Source: Peromyscus leucopus | Taxonomy: Eukaryota > Chordata > Mammalia > Rodentia > Cricetidae | Assembly: GCF_004664715.2 (NCBI RefSeq) | Contig: NC_051069.1 | Coordinates: 72,748,647 to 72,812,646 of the forward strand | Reading direction: 5' to 3' | DNA: 64,000 bases | In this document: one piece after another, positions 33,085-42,782 of the stretch | How the letters are laid out: each line of letters starts with the position of its first letter | Numbering within the stretch: the stretch's first letter is position 1 | Position numbers and translations under genes: made by a program | Notes under the pieces: generated by a model | The model's input: only the letters and a program-made list of their open reading frames with translations | Told to the model about the DNA's origin: nothing | Databases searched by the model: none

Positions 33085-33364
33085 TGTGATAGTTTGAATG
33101 TAATTGACCCCCATAAGCTCATAGGGAGTGGCACTATTAGGAGGTATGGCTTTGTTGGAGGAAGTGTGTCCCTGTGGGGGTGGGCTTTTGAGGTCTCCTA
33201 TGCTCAAGGTATGCCCAGTAACACAAACCACTTCCTGTTGCCCTCAAGTCAAGATGTAAGAACTCTCAGTTCCTTCTCCAGCATCATATCTACCTGCATG
33301 CTGCCTTGCTTCCTGCCAAGATGATAATGAACTAACCCTCTGAACTATAAGAGAGCCCCAATTA
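33085..33364 (+). mobile_element. ORR1-type MaLR LTR, 5' portion (interrupted)
   Basis: The LTR starts tgtgatagtttgaatgtaat, followed by ggagtggcactattaggagg, ggctttgttggaggaagtgt and gatgataatgaactaaccct, the ORR1/MaLR order. It is cut at ccccaatta and resumes at 35913 with caattaaatg. The whole LTR is flanked by acact (33080-33084) and gcact (35991-35995), a 5-bp duplication with one mismatch. Confidence 0.85.
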
Positions 33365-33854
33365 TGCAGCCGAATTTCTAAGCAGTCTTATTAAATAAAG
33401 AACACAGAGCCAAATATAGGGGTGAAAGCCTTAGAGATCAGGGAAATAGTGAGAGCCAGCAACCACCTTACCTCACCAGCTCTGTAGCCTTCAAAAAGAA
33501 AGCTACTTCCTGTCTACCTGCGCCTTTATTGCCTGCTGTTCTGCCCTCTCATTGGCTCTTAGCCCAGCTACCTCACTTCCTCGTCACTGCCTGTCTGTAT
33601 AGACCTCCAGGTCCCTATGGTTGGTACTAGGATTAAAGGCGTGTGTCACCACGCTTGGCTGTTCCCTAGTGTGACCTTGAACACACAGAGACCCTGCCTG
33701 ACACGTGATTGGATTAAGGGCATGTGCTACCACTGCCTGACTTCTATATTTACTTAAAAATGGCTGGCCTTTTTCCCCTTGATCTCCAGGCATGCTTTAT
33801 TTATTAACATACAAATAAAGTATCAGCACATTTCAGCACAAATAAAATATCATC
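33365..33854 (-). mobile_element. B1-containing LTR at the left end of the chimera
   Basis: On the minus strand it starts TGTGATGATATTTTATTTGT immediately after the polypurine tract and ends GAAATTCGGCTGCA. TTTAATAAGACTG lies near the 3' end. It contains B1-derived acacgcctttaatcctagt and ccagg-type segments, like the LTRs at 981-1493 and 63872. Confidence 0.65.
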
Positions 33855-34319
33855 ACATTTCCCCTTTTTTGTCTAATAAAAATAACAAAAAATTATAACT
33901 AATATAAGAAAAACTATATACAATAAATACAATTACTATATGTAATATATACAAGCAATAAGTACATCAACAACGTCTAGTCATTTGCATTTGACAAATT
34001 TAGAGAAAATATTCCATTATCTATCCTACTTTGGTAAGTCCAAAATGTATCTGATTCCCTTTCTATCCTAACTTATATTACTAACAGAGAACTATTTTAT
34101 AATGTCTTTCAAATTTATACACTTTACATCTCTTAGTGAATTTCTTTTCTGAAATTTCTTAACAAAGAAAATTATAACTATCTAATCTTCAACTCCCTCA
34201 GAGACCCAAGAAGGAAATAATATTACCTAGTAAAACAGGAAGTGCAAACAAGTGACTTCTAAAAAAATGTGAGTTGATAGAAACAGCCAACTGCCTGGAC
34301 AGTCACCCAAGTTTTCGGT
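33855..34319 (-). mobile_element. ERVK-like 3' internal segment, non-coding
   Basis: AT-rich DNA ends, on the minus strand, in TTTTTATTAGACAAAAAAGG then GGAAA, the polypurine primer site for plus-strand synthesis. A nearly identical ending in plus sense lies at 53021-53039. No open frame is preserved. Confidence 0.55.
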
Positions 34320-34546
34320 GATGGGGGAATGTCTTTCTGTACTGTGAATATGTGTTGCTCTGATTGGTTGATAAATAAAGCCGTTTGGCCTATGACAAGG
34401 CACCTTAGAGGCAGGCAGGAAATTCAAAAGGAGAGACAGGAAGAAGGCTGAGGGAGATGCCAGCCAGCCGCCCAAGGAGCAACATGTAATGGGACACAGG
34501 TAAAACCACGGAACATGTGACAATATATTGATTAATAGTTATGGGC
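34320..34546 (+). mobile_element. Family A LTR, left part
   Basis: Reads gggaatgtctttctgtactg, tgattggttgataaataaag, atgccagccagccgcccaag and aatatattgattaatagtta. It is interrupted after atgggc at 34546 by an L1 and resumes at 35742. Confidence 0.8.
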
Positions 34547-35730
34547 AAATACTGAACAGTCCAATCAAAAAATGGGCTAAAGAGCTAAACAGAGAATTCA
34601 CAAAACAAGAATCACAAATGGCTGAACGACGTTTAAAGAAATGCTCAACATCCTTAATCATCAGAGAAATGCAAATCAAAACGACTCTGAGATACCACCT
34701 TACACCTGTTAGAATGGCTACGATCAAAAACACCAATGACAACCAATGTTGGAGAGGATGTGGAACAAAGGGAACACTCCTCCACTGTTGGGAATGTAAA
34801 CTTGTACAACCACTGTGGAAATCAGTATGGCGGTTTCTCAGAAAATTAGGAATTGAACTACCTCAAGACCCAGCCATTCCACTCTTGGGCATATACCCAA
34901 GGAATGCTGATTCATACCATAAAGATACATGCTCAGCTATGTTCATAGCAGCACTATTGTAATAGCCAGAACCTGGAAACAACCTAGATACCCATCAATG
35001 GAAGAATGGATGAAAAAAAATGTGGTACATATACACAATGGAGTACTACTCAGCAGAGAAAAACAATGAAAGCATGAAATTTGCAGGCAAATGGATGGAA
35101 CTAGAAAAAATCATCCTGAGTGAGGTAACCCAAACCCAGAAATACAGTCATGGAATGTACTCACTCATAAGTGGATTCTAGATATAAAATAAAGAACAAT
35201 CAGACCACAACCCATAAACCATGGAGGCTATATATATAGCATGGAGGTCCCTAGGACGACTGTGGCTTATAATAAATTTTGGTTTTACTCAATTATTGAA
35301 AAAAAATAGCCAAATGAATGGAAACACATGAACTATGAACCAAAGGCTGAGGGGCCCCCAGCTGGATCAGGCCTTCTGAATAGGTGAGACAGTTGATTGG
35401 CTTGATCAGTTTGGGAGGCAACTAGGCAGTGGGACCGAGTCCTGTGTGCGTTGCATGAGCTGGCTGTTTGAAACCTGGAGCTTATGCAGGGATGCTTAGC
35501 TCAGTCTGGGAGGAGGGGACTGGACCTGTTTGGACTGAGTCTACCAGGTTGATCGCAGTCCTCGGGGGAGGCTTTGCCCTGGAGGAGGTGGGAATGGGGG
35601 GTGAGCTGGGGGTAAGGGGAAGGAGTGGGAGGGGGGAGAACAGGGGAACCCGTGGCTGATATGTAGAACTAAATGGTTTTGTAAAATAAAATAAAAGGGA
35701 AAAAAAGATTCAAAAAAAATATCAAAAAAA
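34547..35730 (+). mobile_element. 5'-truncated rodent L1 with target-site duplication
   Basis: About 1.18 kb of an L1 3' end: the last part of ORF2, the 3' UTR with a G-rich stretch (35470-35650) and an A-rich tail. The duplication AATAGTTATGGGC is at 34534-34546 and 35729-35741. It inserted into the family A LTR, so it is the youngest layer of the nest. Confidence 0.95.
34558..34962 (+). pseudogene. L1 ORF2 C-terminal fragment, broken
   Basis: The frame encodes the cysteine-rich C-terminal end of the L1 ORF2 protein: [31 protein letters not shown] and [11 protein letters not shown] are diagnostic. One tryptophan codon is missing from the usual HCWWEC. A frameshift just after MFIAALL introduces a stop, and the remaining C-terminal codons lie in other frames. 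It lacks the endonuclease and reverse transcriptase domains and cannot be functional. Confidence 0.95.
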
Positions 35731-35741
35731 TAGTTATGGGC

Positions 35742-35912
35742 TAATTTAAGATATAAAAGCTAGATAGCAAAAGGCTTAAATCATGGCCATGCAATTATAA
35801 TTAATATAAGCCTCTGTATGTTTACTGAGGTCTGAGTGGCTGCAGGACTGGCGGGTGAGAGAGATTTGCCCTGACTGCCGGCTGGCCAGGACACAGGAAA
35901 AGTTCAGCTACA
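35742..35912 (+). mobile_element. Family A LTR, right part
   Basis: Resumes with taatttaagatataaaagct, agatagcaaaaggctt, attaatataagcctctgtat and gagagatttgccctgactgc, and ends agttcagctaca. Together with 34320-34546 it forms one LTR. Confidence 0.8.
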
Positions 35913-35990
35913 CAATTAAATGTTTGCCTTCTATAAGAGTTGCCATGGTCATGGTATCTCTCCACGGCAATAGAAACCCTAACTAAGACA
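35913..35990 (+). mobile_element. ORR1-type LTR, 3' portion
   Basis: Continues the interrupted LTR: caattaaatgtttgccttct, ataagagttgccatggtcat, ccacggcaatagaaacccta and actaagaca. Its junction with 33364 reconstitutes the normal ORR1 text. Confidence 0.85.
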
Positions 35991-36014
35991 GCACTGTATC
36001 ATGAAAAATAATTA

Positions 36015-36145
36015 TCAGCTGGATCAGGTAACATAGACCTGCAATCCCAGATACTCAGGAGACTGAGGCCTGAGGGCTGCAATTTCAAAGTTTGTTTGTA
36101 GTACAGGGTGAGTTCAAGGCCAACCTGGGCAACTTCTTATATGAA
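36015..36145 (+). mobile_element. B1-like part of a B4-type SINE
   Basis: Diverged B1 order (ctgcaatcccagatactcag, gagactgaggc, gagttcaaggccaacctggg) lies directly upstream of an ID-like unit. A B1-ID pair of this kind is typical of B4. Confidence 0.5.
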
Positions 36146-36167
36146 TCTCAAAATTTATATAAAAAGA

Positions 36168-36247
36168 AGGCTGGGAATATAACTGATTGGGGGAGTACTT
36201 GGTTAGCATGTGTGAGACACCAGGTTCAGTCACCAGTACTGTAAAAG
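36168..36247 (+). mobile_element. ID-like SINE
   Basis: Follows ID: ggctgggaatataactgatt, gggagtacttggttagcatg, tgtgagacaccaggttcagt and caccagtactgtaaaag. Confidence 0.6.
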
Positions 36248-36300
36248 AATCTGCATACTGTGATCATATTTTTAAAAATGACGCATGAAACCAGCAAACA

Positions 36301-36489
36301 AAAGGATGTAGACACAAGCTGGGCAGTGGTGGTGCATGCCTTTAATGCCAGCACTCAGGAGACAGAGCAAGGTGGATCTCTGTGAGTTCGAGGCCAGCCT
36401 GGACTACAGAGTGAGATCCAGGAAAGGCACAAAGCTACACAGAGAAACCCTGTCTCGAAACAACAACAACAAAAAAAGGATGTAGATAC
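36301..36489 (+). mobile_element. B1 SINE with target-site duplication
   Basis: Full-length B1 from agctgggcagtggtggtgca to ccctgtctcg, then CAA repeats. AAAGGATGTAGACAC (36301-36315) and aaaggatgtagatac (36475-36489) form a 15-bp duplication with one mismatch. Confidence 0.95.
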
Positions 36490-36560
36490 GTGGAAGAATG
36501 CTTGATAACATGAGTGAGGCTCAGGGTTCCATGCCTAGCACTGCAAAACAAAACAAAATA
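36490..36560 (+). mobile_element. ID-like SINE, 3' part
   Basis: agaatgcttgataacatgag, tgaggctcagggttccatgc, ctagcactgcaaaac and a CAAAA tail fit the second half of an ID element. Confidence 0.5.
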
Positions 36561-36904
36561 ATTTCAAATATAAGAAGAGAAAAAAACATAATATTTGGAG
36601 TTGTATACTTCAGCTATGACATTCAAGTGATTTTCATTTCCTCTTCACTGTTCTTAATTTTCTATACTTCCTATAAACATGCTACATGATAAAATGCCAT
36701 TAATTATTATTTCTATAAATTACCACTTCTATTGTTCAAGCCTAAAAATTATTCACACTTGTTTTTATATTAAAAGGGTACTTTTTCATCATCTGCTATT
36801 TCAGGTAATGAACATTTCTGTAAGCTTTCTACAATCTTAATGAAATGTCACAAGCCACAGTAAATGGAAACATGAATAATACAGTGCAAAGCCTCTTTGG
36901 GGAC
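36561..36904. other. Unassigned AT-rich stretch
   Basis: Nothing is recognised in this short AT-rich interval. Confidence 0.3.
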
Positions 36905-37052
36905 AGATGGAGAAAAGGCTCAACAGTTAAGAACATAGGCTGCTCTTTCAGAGGTCCTGTCAATTCCCAGGACCCACAGGGTGGCTCCAACTATCTACAA
37001 CTGTAGCCCAATGGGGTCTGATATCCTTTTCTGGTGTGCAGACCATGCAGAC

Positions 37053-37103
<51 letters not shown>
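36905..37103 (+). mobile_element. B2 SINE with (CA)n tail
   Basis: Diverged B2 (agatggagaaaaggctcaac, ttaagaacataggctgctct, tggggtctgatatccttttc). Its 3' end has grown into a (CA)n array at 37054-37103. Confidence 0.8.
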
Positions 37104-37106
<3 letters not shown>

Positions 37107-37487
37107 ATATAAATCTAGGGAAAAAAACCAAACATAATTCTTTTGGTTTGAAAGATAAAATTTTTGTGCAGAAAATACCTTCCCAAAGCTAAACAACAAC
37201 AACAAAATCTTCCAGGTGTTCCTTGGTTCTGACAAGCAGAAGGGGTCACCTGGCTGTCAAATAACGGGTGAATGAGTGAATGCTGGTGTCACTACTTGCA
37301 AAGGAGACAAAGTCATAGGTCACAATATAAACTGAAAAGAAGAGTAAGTCCACATAGAGAAAATGCTCTTAACTCATGTGATGACAGAAACACAGAGTCT
37401 GCAGTACAAAGCAAGACCAGTCTTCATGAGCTACAAGAAAGTTGTAAGTGGGCCGGGCCATGTTATTTTTAATATGAAAATGGGACA

Positions 37488-37691
37488 GGGCTGGAGAGAT
37501 GGTTCAGCAGTTAAGTGATTGATATTCTCATGAAGACCAAAGTTCAGTTGGCAACTTCCTCCAACAAAGCCACACCTCCTAATAGTGCCTCTCCCTGTTA
37601 CGTAGCTCAAACTACCTGTATCTCCAGCTCTAGGGAATCTGACATCTTCTTCTGCCTCCATGGGTACCTGTACTCATGTGTCTGCGTGTGC

Positions 37692-37743
<52 letters not shown>

Positions 37744-37775
37744 GAAAGCATAATTAAAAATAAAACTTTTAAAAT
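37488..37775 (+). mobile_element. B2 SINE interrupted by an ORR1-derived fragment
   Basis: The head gggctggagagatggttcag and the distal body (ctacctgtatctccagctct, aatctgacatcttcttctgc) are B2. The middle is replaced by a segment holding cttcctccaacaaagccaca and cctcctaatagtgcctctcc, which is antisense ORR1-type LTR (about 37552-37598). A (CA)n array occupies about 37689-37742. Confidence 0.75.
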
Positions 37776-37789
37776 AAATAAAAAATTTG

Positions 37790-38008
37790 GAAGGGTGGAG
37801 AGGTGGCCCAGCAATTAAGAGGACTTGCTGCCCTTATAGAGGACCTGGGTTTGATTCTTAGCACCCACATGACAGCTCACAACTGTCTATATTATAAGTT
37901 ATAGACTCTATAACTTCAATTCAAGGTAATCTGACACTCTCTTCTGGCCTCCACAGGCATCAGATAGGCAAACACTTAGATACATAAGATAAAAATATGT
38001 TTTAAAAA
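37790..38008 (+). mobile_element. B2 SINE
   Basis: ggtggagaggtggcccagca, ttaagaggacttgctgccct, tagcacccacatgacagctc and ctctcttctggcctccacag identify a B2 with a small internal insertion around 37900. Confidence 0.85.
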
Positions 38009-38504
38009 TTTAGTAATGGTGTATTGTGGGGCATTTGTTTGAACTCAGAGTTGAGCCTTGTGTGGAACATTAAAAAGAATTATTGATGAAATGCTAATAC
38101 CATCATTGTGCATTAATTATAGATCCGTTAATTTGTAAGCCTTGTTATTAATCTTTTAAGCATATACTTAAGATGCCTTGGGTTCACTTCAAGCTTGTTT
38201 ACTTGTGTGTTTAAAGCATGAGTAATTATTCTCTCACCCTTTATTTATTTATCTTTGCTTCTTACTGCCTTTTTTCACTAAGTAACTATTGGCTTTTATT
38301 AAATGCACTTCTACAAAACATTTTAAGAGAAACCACAGAAAATTAGAAACATGATTTGTACTTTCTAAACCAGTGACGGAAAATAAAAGTAAAGGAATAT
38401 TTATTAATTAAAATGCTCATACGCTAAGAAAAAGAAATAGAAGATTGACAAATACACAGCAGAAAAAATAAAGAGATGACCAAGTAATTTTTAAAAACCT
38501 TGCA
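38009..38504. other. Unassigned AT-rich stretch
   Basis: No repeat or gene is recognised. Confidence 0.3.
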
Positions 38505-38915
38505 ATTTTGTTTATCTCAATTTTTTTATTTATAAGATTATAATATAATTACAACATTTCTCTCTTCCTTTTCCTCCATCCAAACCATCCCATATACCTT
38601 TCCTTGCTCTCTTCCAAATTCATGGTCTCTTTCTTTATGAATTATTACATGCATATATGTAATATATATATATATATATATGTGTCTATATATATATTCC
38701 TAGACATAACCAGCTCAGTCTGTATAATGTTACTCATATGTACATGTCCGGAGATGACCATTTGGCACTGGTCCGTCGGTGTGCTCTCTGGAGGACCACC
38801 CTCTCCTAGCTTTCCTCAACTGCCTATAGCTCCTTGTGTAAGGCCGAGGCCTCCTGGACTTTTCTCCATCTACTTTAGCATGTCCATTGTTTGATCCTCG
38901 TTAATTTATTTTTAT
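38505..38915 (-). mobile_element. Rodent L1 3' end, antisense
   Basis: The plus strand holds the reverse complement of an L1 tail: tcatggtctctttctttatg, a (TA)n tract at 38662-38697, cagctcagtctgtataatgt, gatgaccatttggcactggt and cctcctggacttttctcc. It is related to the copy at 6575-6900. Confidence 0.7.
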
Positions 38916-38920
38916 TGCAT

Positions 38921-39103
38921 TTTTTAAAGATTTATTTTGTGTGCATGTGTGTAAGTGTGTGGGTGCACACATACTACTGAGCACCTGGAGAGATCAGAGG
39001 ACAGCTTAGAGGAGTTGGTTGTCTCCTTGCACCACGTGGGTCCTGGGGGTTCTGGCAGCAGGTGCTTCTACTTCCTGAGCCCACCTCACCAGCCTGATTT
39101 CCC
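38921..39103 (-). mobile_element. B3-type SINE, antisense
   Basis: The minus strand reads ggctggtgaggtgggctcag, ctgccagaacccccaggacc and ttgtcc-type blocks, and ends acaaaataaatctttaaaaa, in B3/B2 order. Confidence 0.75.
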
Positions 39104-39475
39104 ACCCTTTATTTATAAAAATCTCATCTGCACACTTCAGCCATGCGTTCCTGGCTATTATTTTTTATTTCTTTGTTACAGTTTGTTCATATTTGAGTTT
39201 GGGGGAGGGGAGTTGTTGTTTTTGTTTTGTTTGTTTGTTCTCCTTGGTAGCCTTATTTGTTTGTTTGTTTTCTCACCAGAGCTAGTTCAGCCCTATGAAT
39301 GCCCCAGGGAAAATTCTGGCTCAGTAGACCTTTTCTTCTGAGGTGCTGCAATGGATGAGAAACTGGTTTTTATAAAGCTGTGAGCATAGATATGTGTAAC
39401 CGTGACTTTCCACTAGACAGTGTGTGAGCTCCATCTATCCATTCACTCTTTCTCTTGTTCTTTCATTTGTATGCG
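39104..39475. other. Unassigned stretch
   Basis: A T/G-rich section with several TTTG runs. A 128-codon plus frame (38955-39341) crosses the B3 and is not a gene. Confidence 0.3.
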
Positions 39476-39618
39476 TGCATGTGTGTGTGTGTGTATGTGT
39501 GTGTGTCTGTGTGTATGTGTGTGTATGTGTGTGTGCGTGTGTGTGTATGTGTGTGTATGTGTGTGTGTGTGCGTGTGTGTATGTGTGTGTGCGTGTGTGT
39601 ATGTGTGTGTGTGTGTGC
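39476..39618. repeat. (TG)n microsatellite
   Basis: Imperfect TG array with TATG and TGCG interruptions. Frames on both strands are low-complexity. Confidence 0.95.
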
Positions 39619-39800
39619 CTGCATGAGTTACTGCAGTACATGTGTGCAGGTGCCTGTGGAGACTAGAAGAATGGGTATCAGATCCCCTGAGACTGGAGGT
39701 ACAGGAAATTGTGAGCTGTCAAGTGTGAGTGCTTGGAACCAAACCTGAGTCTTCTGCAAGAGAGGTGAGTGCTATTGACCAGTGAGCTGGAGCTCATCTT
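39619..39800 (-). mobile_element. B2/B3-type SINE, antisense
   Basis: The plus strand reads ctggaggtacaggaaattgt, gagctgtcaagtgtgagtgc, ttggaaccaaacctgagtct, tctgcaagaga and ccagtgagctgg, the reverse complement of a B2-type body and head. The TG array on its left sits where the B2 CA-rich tail would be. Confidence 0.75.
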
Positions 39801-40231
39801 GAAATAAGATCAGAAAGCTAGAAAATGTGACAGTAATCACACAGTTCAGACTTACCAGGTAATGAACAGAGTTCCACATTTCATTTGGGACTCAGGATCT
39901 TGGATAAAAGGTAGATAGGTGAATTCAAGGCCAATTGCCTCCTGCTATACTCATTTTCCAATATTTTGGACAAAGATAACCCTCCTGCCCCCCTTTTTTA
40001 GAGCCGTAAAAGTAAGTCCCTCGGTTGGAAGTGATTGTATGAGCTGCATGATCCGCTGGGAGGACATAGAATGTTAGTGACCATGCTGAATTCTAGGGTT
40101 CTGGGAGGAGACACTGCATTCATTAACAGGCCCTGGTCCTCTACATCTGGCATATGGGTGGTGAAGGGTCCAGAAGTAAATCAAAAGAAGTACACAGTCT
40201 CCCGGGAGACTGAGAATACAAGTGCTGGATC

Positions 40232-40393
40232 TGGGCCTGAAGAGATGACTTGGTGGTTAAGACTGGTCACTGTTACAGAGGACCCATGTTCTGTTCCCAG
40301 CATCCACATGACAGCTCATAACCATCTGCAACTCCAGTTCTAGGGACTCCACGGATGGGATGGCCTTTTCTAGCTACCATGGACACTGCATGT

Positions 40394-40447
<54 letters not shown>

Positions 40448-40512
40448 TATATATATATGGGCAAACATTCATACTGATAAAATAGAAATAAATAAGTCTT
40501 AAAAGAAAAAAA
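40232..40512 (+). mobile_element. B2 SINE with (CA)n tail
   Basis: ggcctgaagagatgacttgg, ttaagactggtcactg, tccacatgacagctcataac and gcaactccagttctagggac, followed by a (CA)n array at 40397-40442 and an A-rich end. Confidence 0.85.
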
Positions 40513-40931
40513 GTATTGACCAAAATCCCAACCACACATGAACCATGCACAGTACAATGGCATGTGTGTTAGTTCAGGCTCTGTTTGGGGAAAAGTTTAT
40601 AAACATATGCATCTCCATATTGACCAAAGCTGCCTCTAGGCTAAAGGATGACCTCCAGAGGTTTTCATTCTATTCTTTTTCCATTTTTACTTTGATAATT
40701 AACTAAGATTGTTTAGAACTACCATAAAAAAACAAATATATCTGTCAGATTTCAGATACTAGCACAATAATGTCACTGACTTCATTAATTCTGGGACATT
40801 TGAACTCGTGGAAAAAAAAAAAACTTCGAAAAGCTCATAGACAGATTTGCTATGCCTGGTCTCTTCTCTGCCAAAATAAAAATCAATGACTGTTTATATT
40901 TGAAGAGACACAAATCACATTGGGTCTGGAA

Positions 40932-40935
<4 letters not shown>
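40513..40935. other. Unassigned stretch
   Basis: No repeat or gene is recognised. A short A run lies at 40811-40822. Confidence 0.3.
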
Positions 40936-40973
<38 letters not shown>

Positions 40974-41173
40974 TGTGTTTGTGTGTGTGTATGTGTGTTT
41001 GTGTGTGTGTATGTGTGTGTGTGTTTGTGTGTGTGTATGTGTGTTTGTGTGTGTGTTTGTATGTGTGTTTGTGTGTGTGTATGTGTGTATGTGTGTGTAT
41101 GTGTGTGTGTGTGTGTTTGTGTGTGTGTATGTGTGTGTATGTGTGTGTATGTGTGTGTGTGTGTTTGTGTGTG

Positions 41174-41206
<33 letters not shown>

Positions 41207-41207
41207 T

Positions 41208-41257
<50 letters not shown>
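40936..41257. repeat. Long (TG)n array with TTTG/TATG variants
   Basis: About 320 bp of TG repeat broken by TTTG and TATG units in semi-regular order. All three plus frames and two minus frames are open; none is a gene. Confidence 0.97.
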
Positions 41258-41259
<2 letters not shown>

Positions 41260-41832
41260 CCTGAGACAGTGGTCAAAAAGGTTGCTCAATATATGTAGGA
41301 TACCTGGGGAGTTTTGCTGAACACCATAAGCTTGGGAACGGGAAAACCATTTTATTTCTGTGTAAGGCATGTTCTGGGAACAAATTAGACATTTGTGCAG
41401 AAACTGGTAAACAGTCTAATTTGTATTTATGGGACAAAAAGGTCCCCATTTAATGCCAAATCCTCAGGAGGCTATTCTGAATGGAATGAGTCAGACAGCC
41501 ATATTATCCATTTAAATTCCATATGAGTGTATTGATTCCTTCATCTGAGAATAAACAATGGAGAAAAGAGAAGGCTGCTGTAGAGTACTCCCTCACCCCA
41601 CCCCCAGGTCTCCCAGCTCCTCACCCCAAATCAGAGGAAGGCATTTGGTCTAATTGCTTCCATTCATGCATGTCTTTTGACTGTCCAGCATATGAAAAAT
41701 TACTTACCCTCTAATTCCTTTTCCTGTGTTTTATTAAGCTAAGAAAGAAACCTAGCAGCTAGCAATAAAGAAAACTAGACTAAAGCATCAGAAAAGAATC
41801 CCTTGTCAACAGACTAGCTAAACAAGATAGAT
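41258..41832. other. Unassigned stretch
   Basis: No gene or named repeat is recognised. Confidence 0.3.
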
Positions 41833-41922
41833 ATACTATTATCACCTCCATTTTAGAGATGTGGAAATAATCAGGCAGAGGACAAGCAACTTGCTCAGGA
41901 TCTGACAGCAGAGGCTCCAAGA
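41833..41922 (-). mobile_element. MIR SINE fragment, antisense
   Basis: The plus strand reads ctattatcacctccatttta, gagatgtggaaataatcagg, cagaggacaagcaacttgct and caggatctgacagca, the reverse complement of the MIR core. Confidence 0.75.
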
Positions 41923-42292
41923 AAACATCTCCAGGCCGTTCTAAGGCAGCATTCTGATGCTCAGGTGGTAGGTGTGACTGGAGCAGATATTCACCGTGGG
42001 ATGGGGAGGATGGTCTTGAGTGGGATGACCTCTGTCCCATTTAAAGGACTCTATTCTGATCCAGTGGATTGTGGGCCAGACTTCCTGATTTTTCAAGAGA
42101 CTGCAGACATTTGAATTTTCTGTGTGTATAATCTCCTAATTTAAAACATTGAATTAATTCAAAAAGAAAGCCCACTGACGAGCCAAACAAAAGAGTAAAT
42201 GTTTCTGTTTCTCGATCCTATAAGAAACAAAATCTGATGATCATTTTCTAAGGTGCCAGCTTAGGTCAACTACAAGTGAACAGAAAACACTA

Positions 42293-42376
42293 GAGCCCTG
42301 CTAATGCCTGCTTATCTCTTATTCCTCCCCCCGAGCCCTGCTAATGCCTACTTATCTCTTATTCCTCCCCCCCAGC
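42293..42376 (+). repeat. 40-bp tandem duplication
   Basis: Two units starting gagccctgctaatgcct and ending in a C run follow each other at 42293-42332 and 42333-42372, differing at one base (cctg/ccta). A partial third unit may follow. Confidence 0.9.
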
Positions 42377-42567
42377 TCTGCTAAGCTTACCTCCCCCTAA
42401 CACACACGTGCATCCAGTTATAAGTTTAGAGTAGAAATCCACCAACAGCCACGCTTGTGTACAAGGTCATAAAAAACAGGATGTACAACATGGAGATAAA
42501 CCCAAGAATGTTTTTTTGTTGAGGAAAAGACAAAACTAAGCTACAGAGGGAAAGCTAAGACCTAGAC

Positions 42568-42774
42568 CAGCAGTTCCTAAACTGTGGGTGGTGACCCCCT
42601 TGGGGGGGGTTCACATATCAGATATCCTGCTTATCAGATATTTACGTTACGATTCATAACAGTAACAAAACTACAATTGTGAAGTAGCAACGAACTAATT
42701 TTATGGTTGGGGGTCACCACAGCATGAGGAGCTGTATTAAAGCGTCACAGCACTAGGAAAGTTGAGAACCACTC
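42568..42774 (-). mobile_element. URR1 DNA transposon with 8-bp TSD
   Basis: The plus strand holds the reverse complement of URR1: left end cagcagttcctaaac, internal gtgacccccttgg, tcagatatttacgttacgat, gaagtagcaacgaactaatt, and right end gttgagaaccact. The flanks acctagac (42560-42567) and acctagat (42775-42782) are an 8-bp duplication with one mismatch, as expected for a hAT element. Confidence 0.92.
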
Positions 42775-42782
42775 ACCTAGAT

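Larger units (their letters stand above)
33365..35912. mobile_element. Chimeric ERV-like insertion with 6-bp TSD
   Basis: The insertion splits an ORR1 LTR and is bounded by a perfect CAATTA at 33359-33364 and 35913-35918. It begins TGCAGCCGAA and ends AGCTACA. From left to right it holds an LTR-like unit in minus sense (33365-33854) related to the B1-containing LTR at 981, a non-coding ERV internal segment in minus sense (33855-34319) with a polypurine tract AAAAAAGGGGAAA next to that LTR, and a family A LTR in plus sense (34320-35912) interrupted by an L1. No retroviral protein is encoded. Unlike LTRs facing each other in one integration unit is abnormal. Confidence 0.6.

Noticed and set aside
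34528..34962. 144-codon plus frame as a gene
   Set aside because: It is the broken C-terminal end of L1 ORF2 in a 5'-truncated copy.
40785..41370. Frames up to 163 codons, Cys/Val- or His/Thr-rich
   Set aside because: They are products of the TG array.
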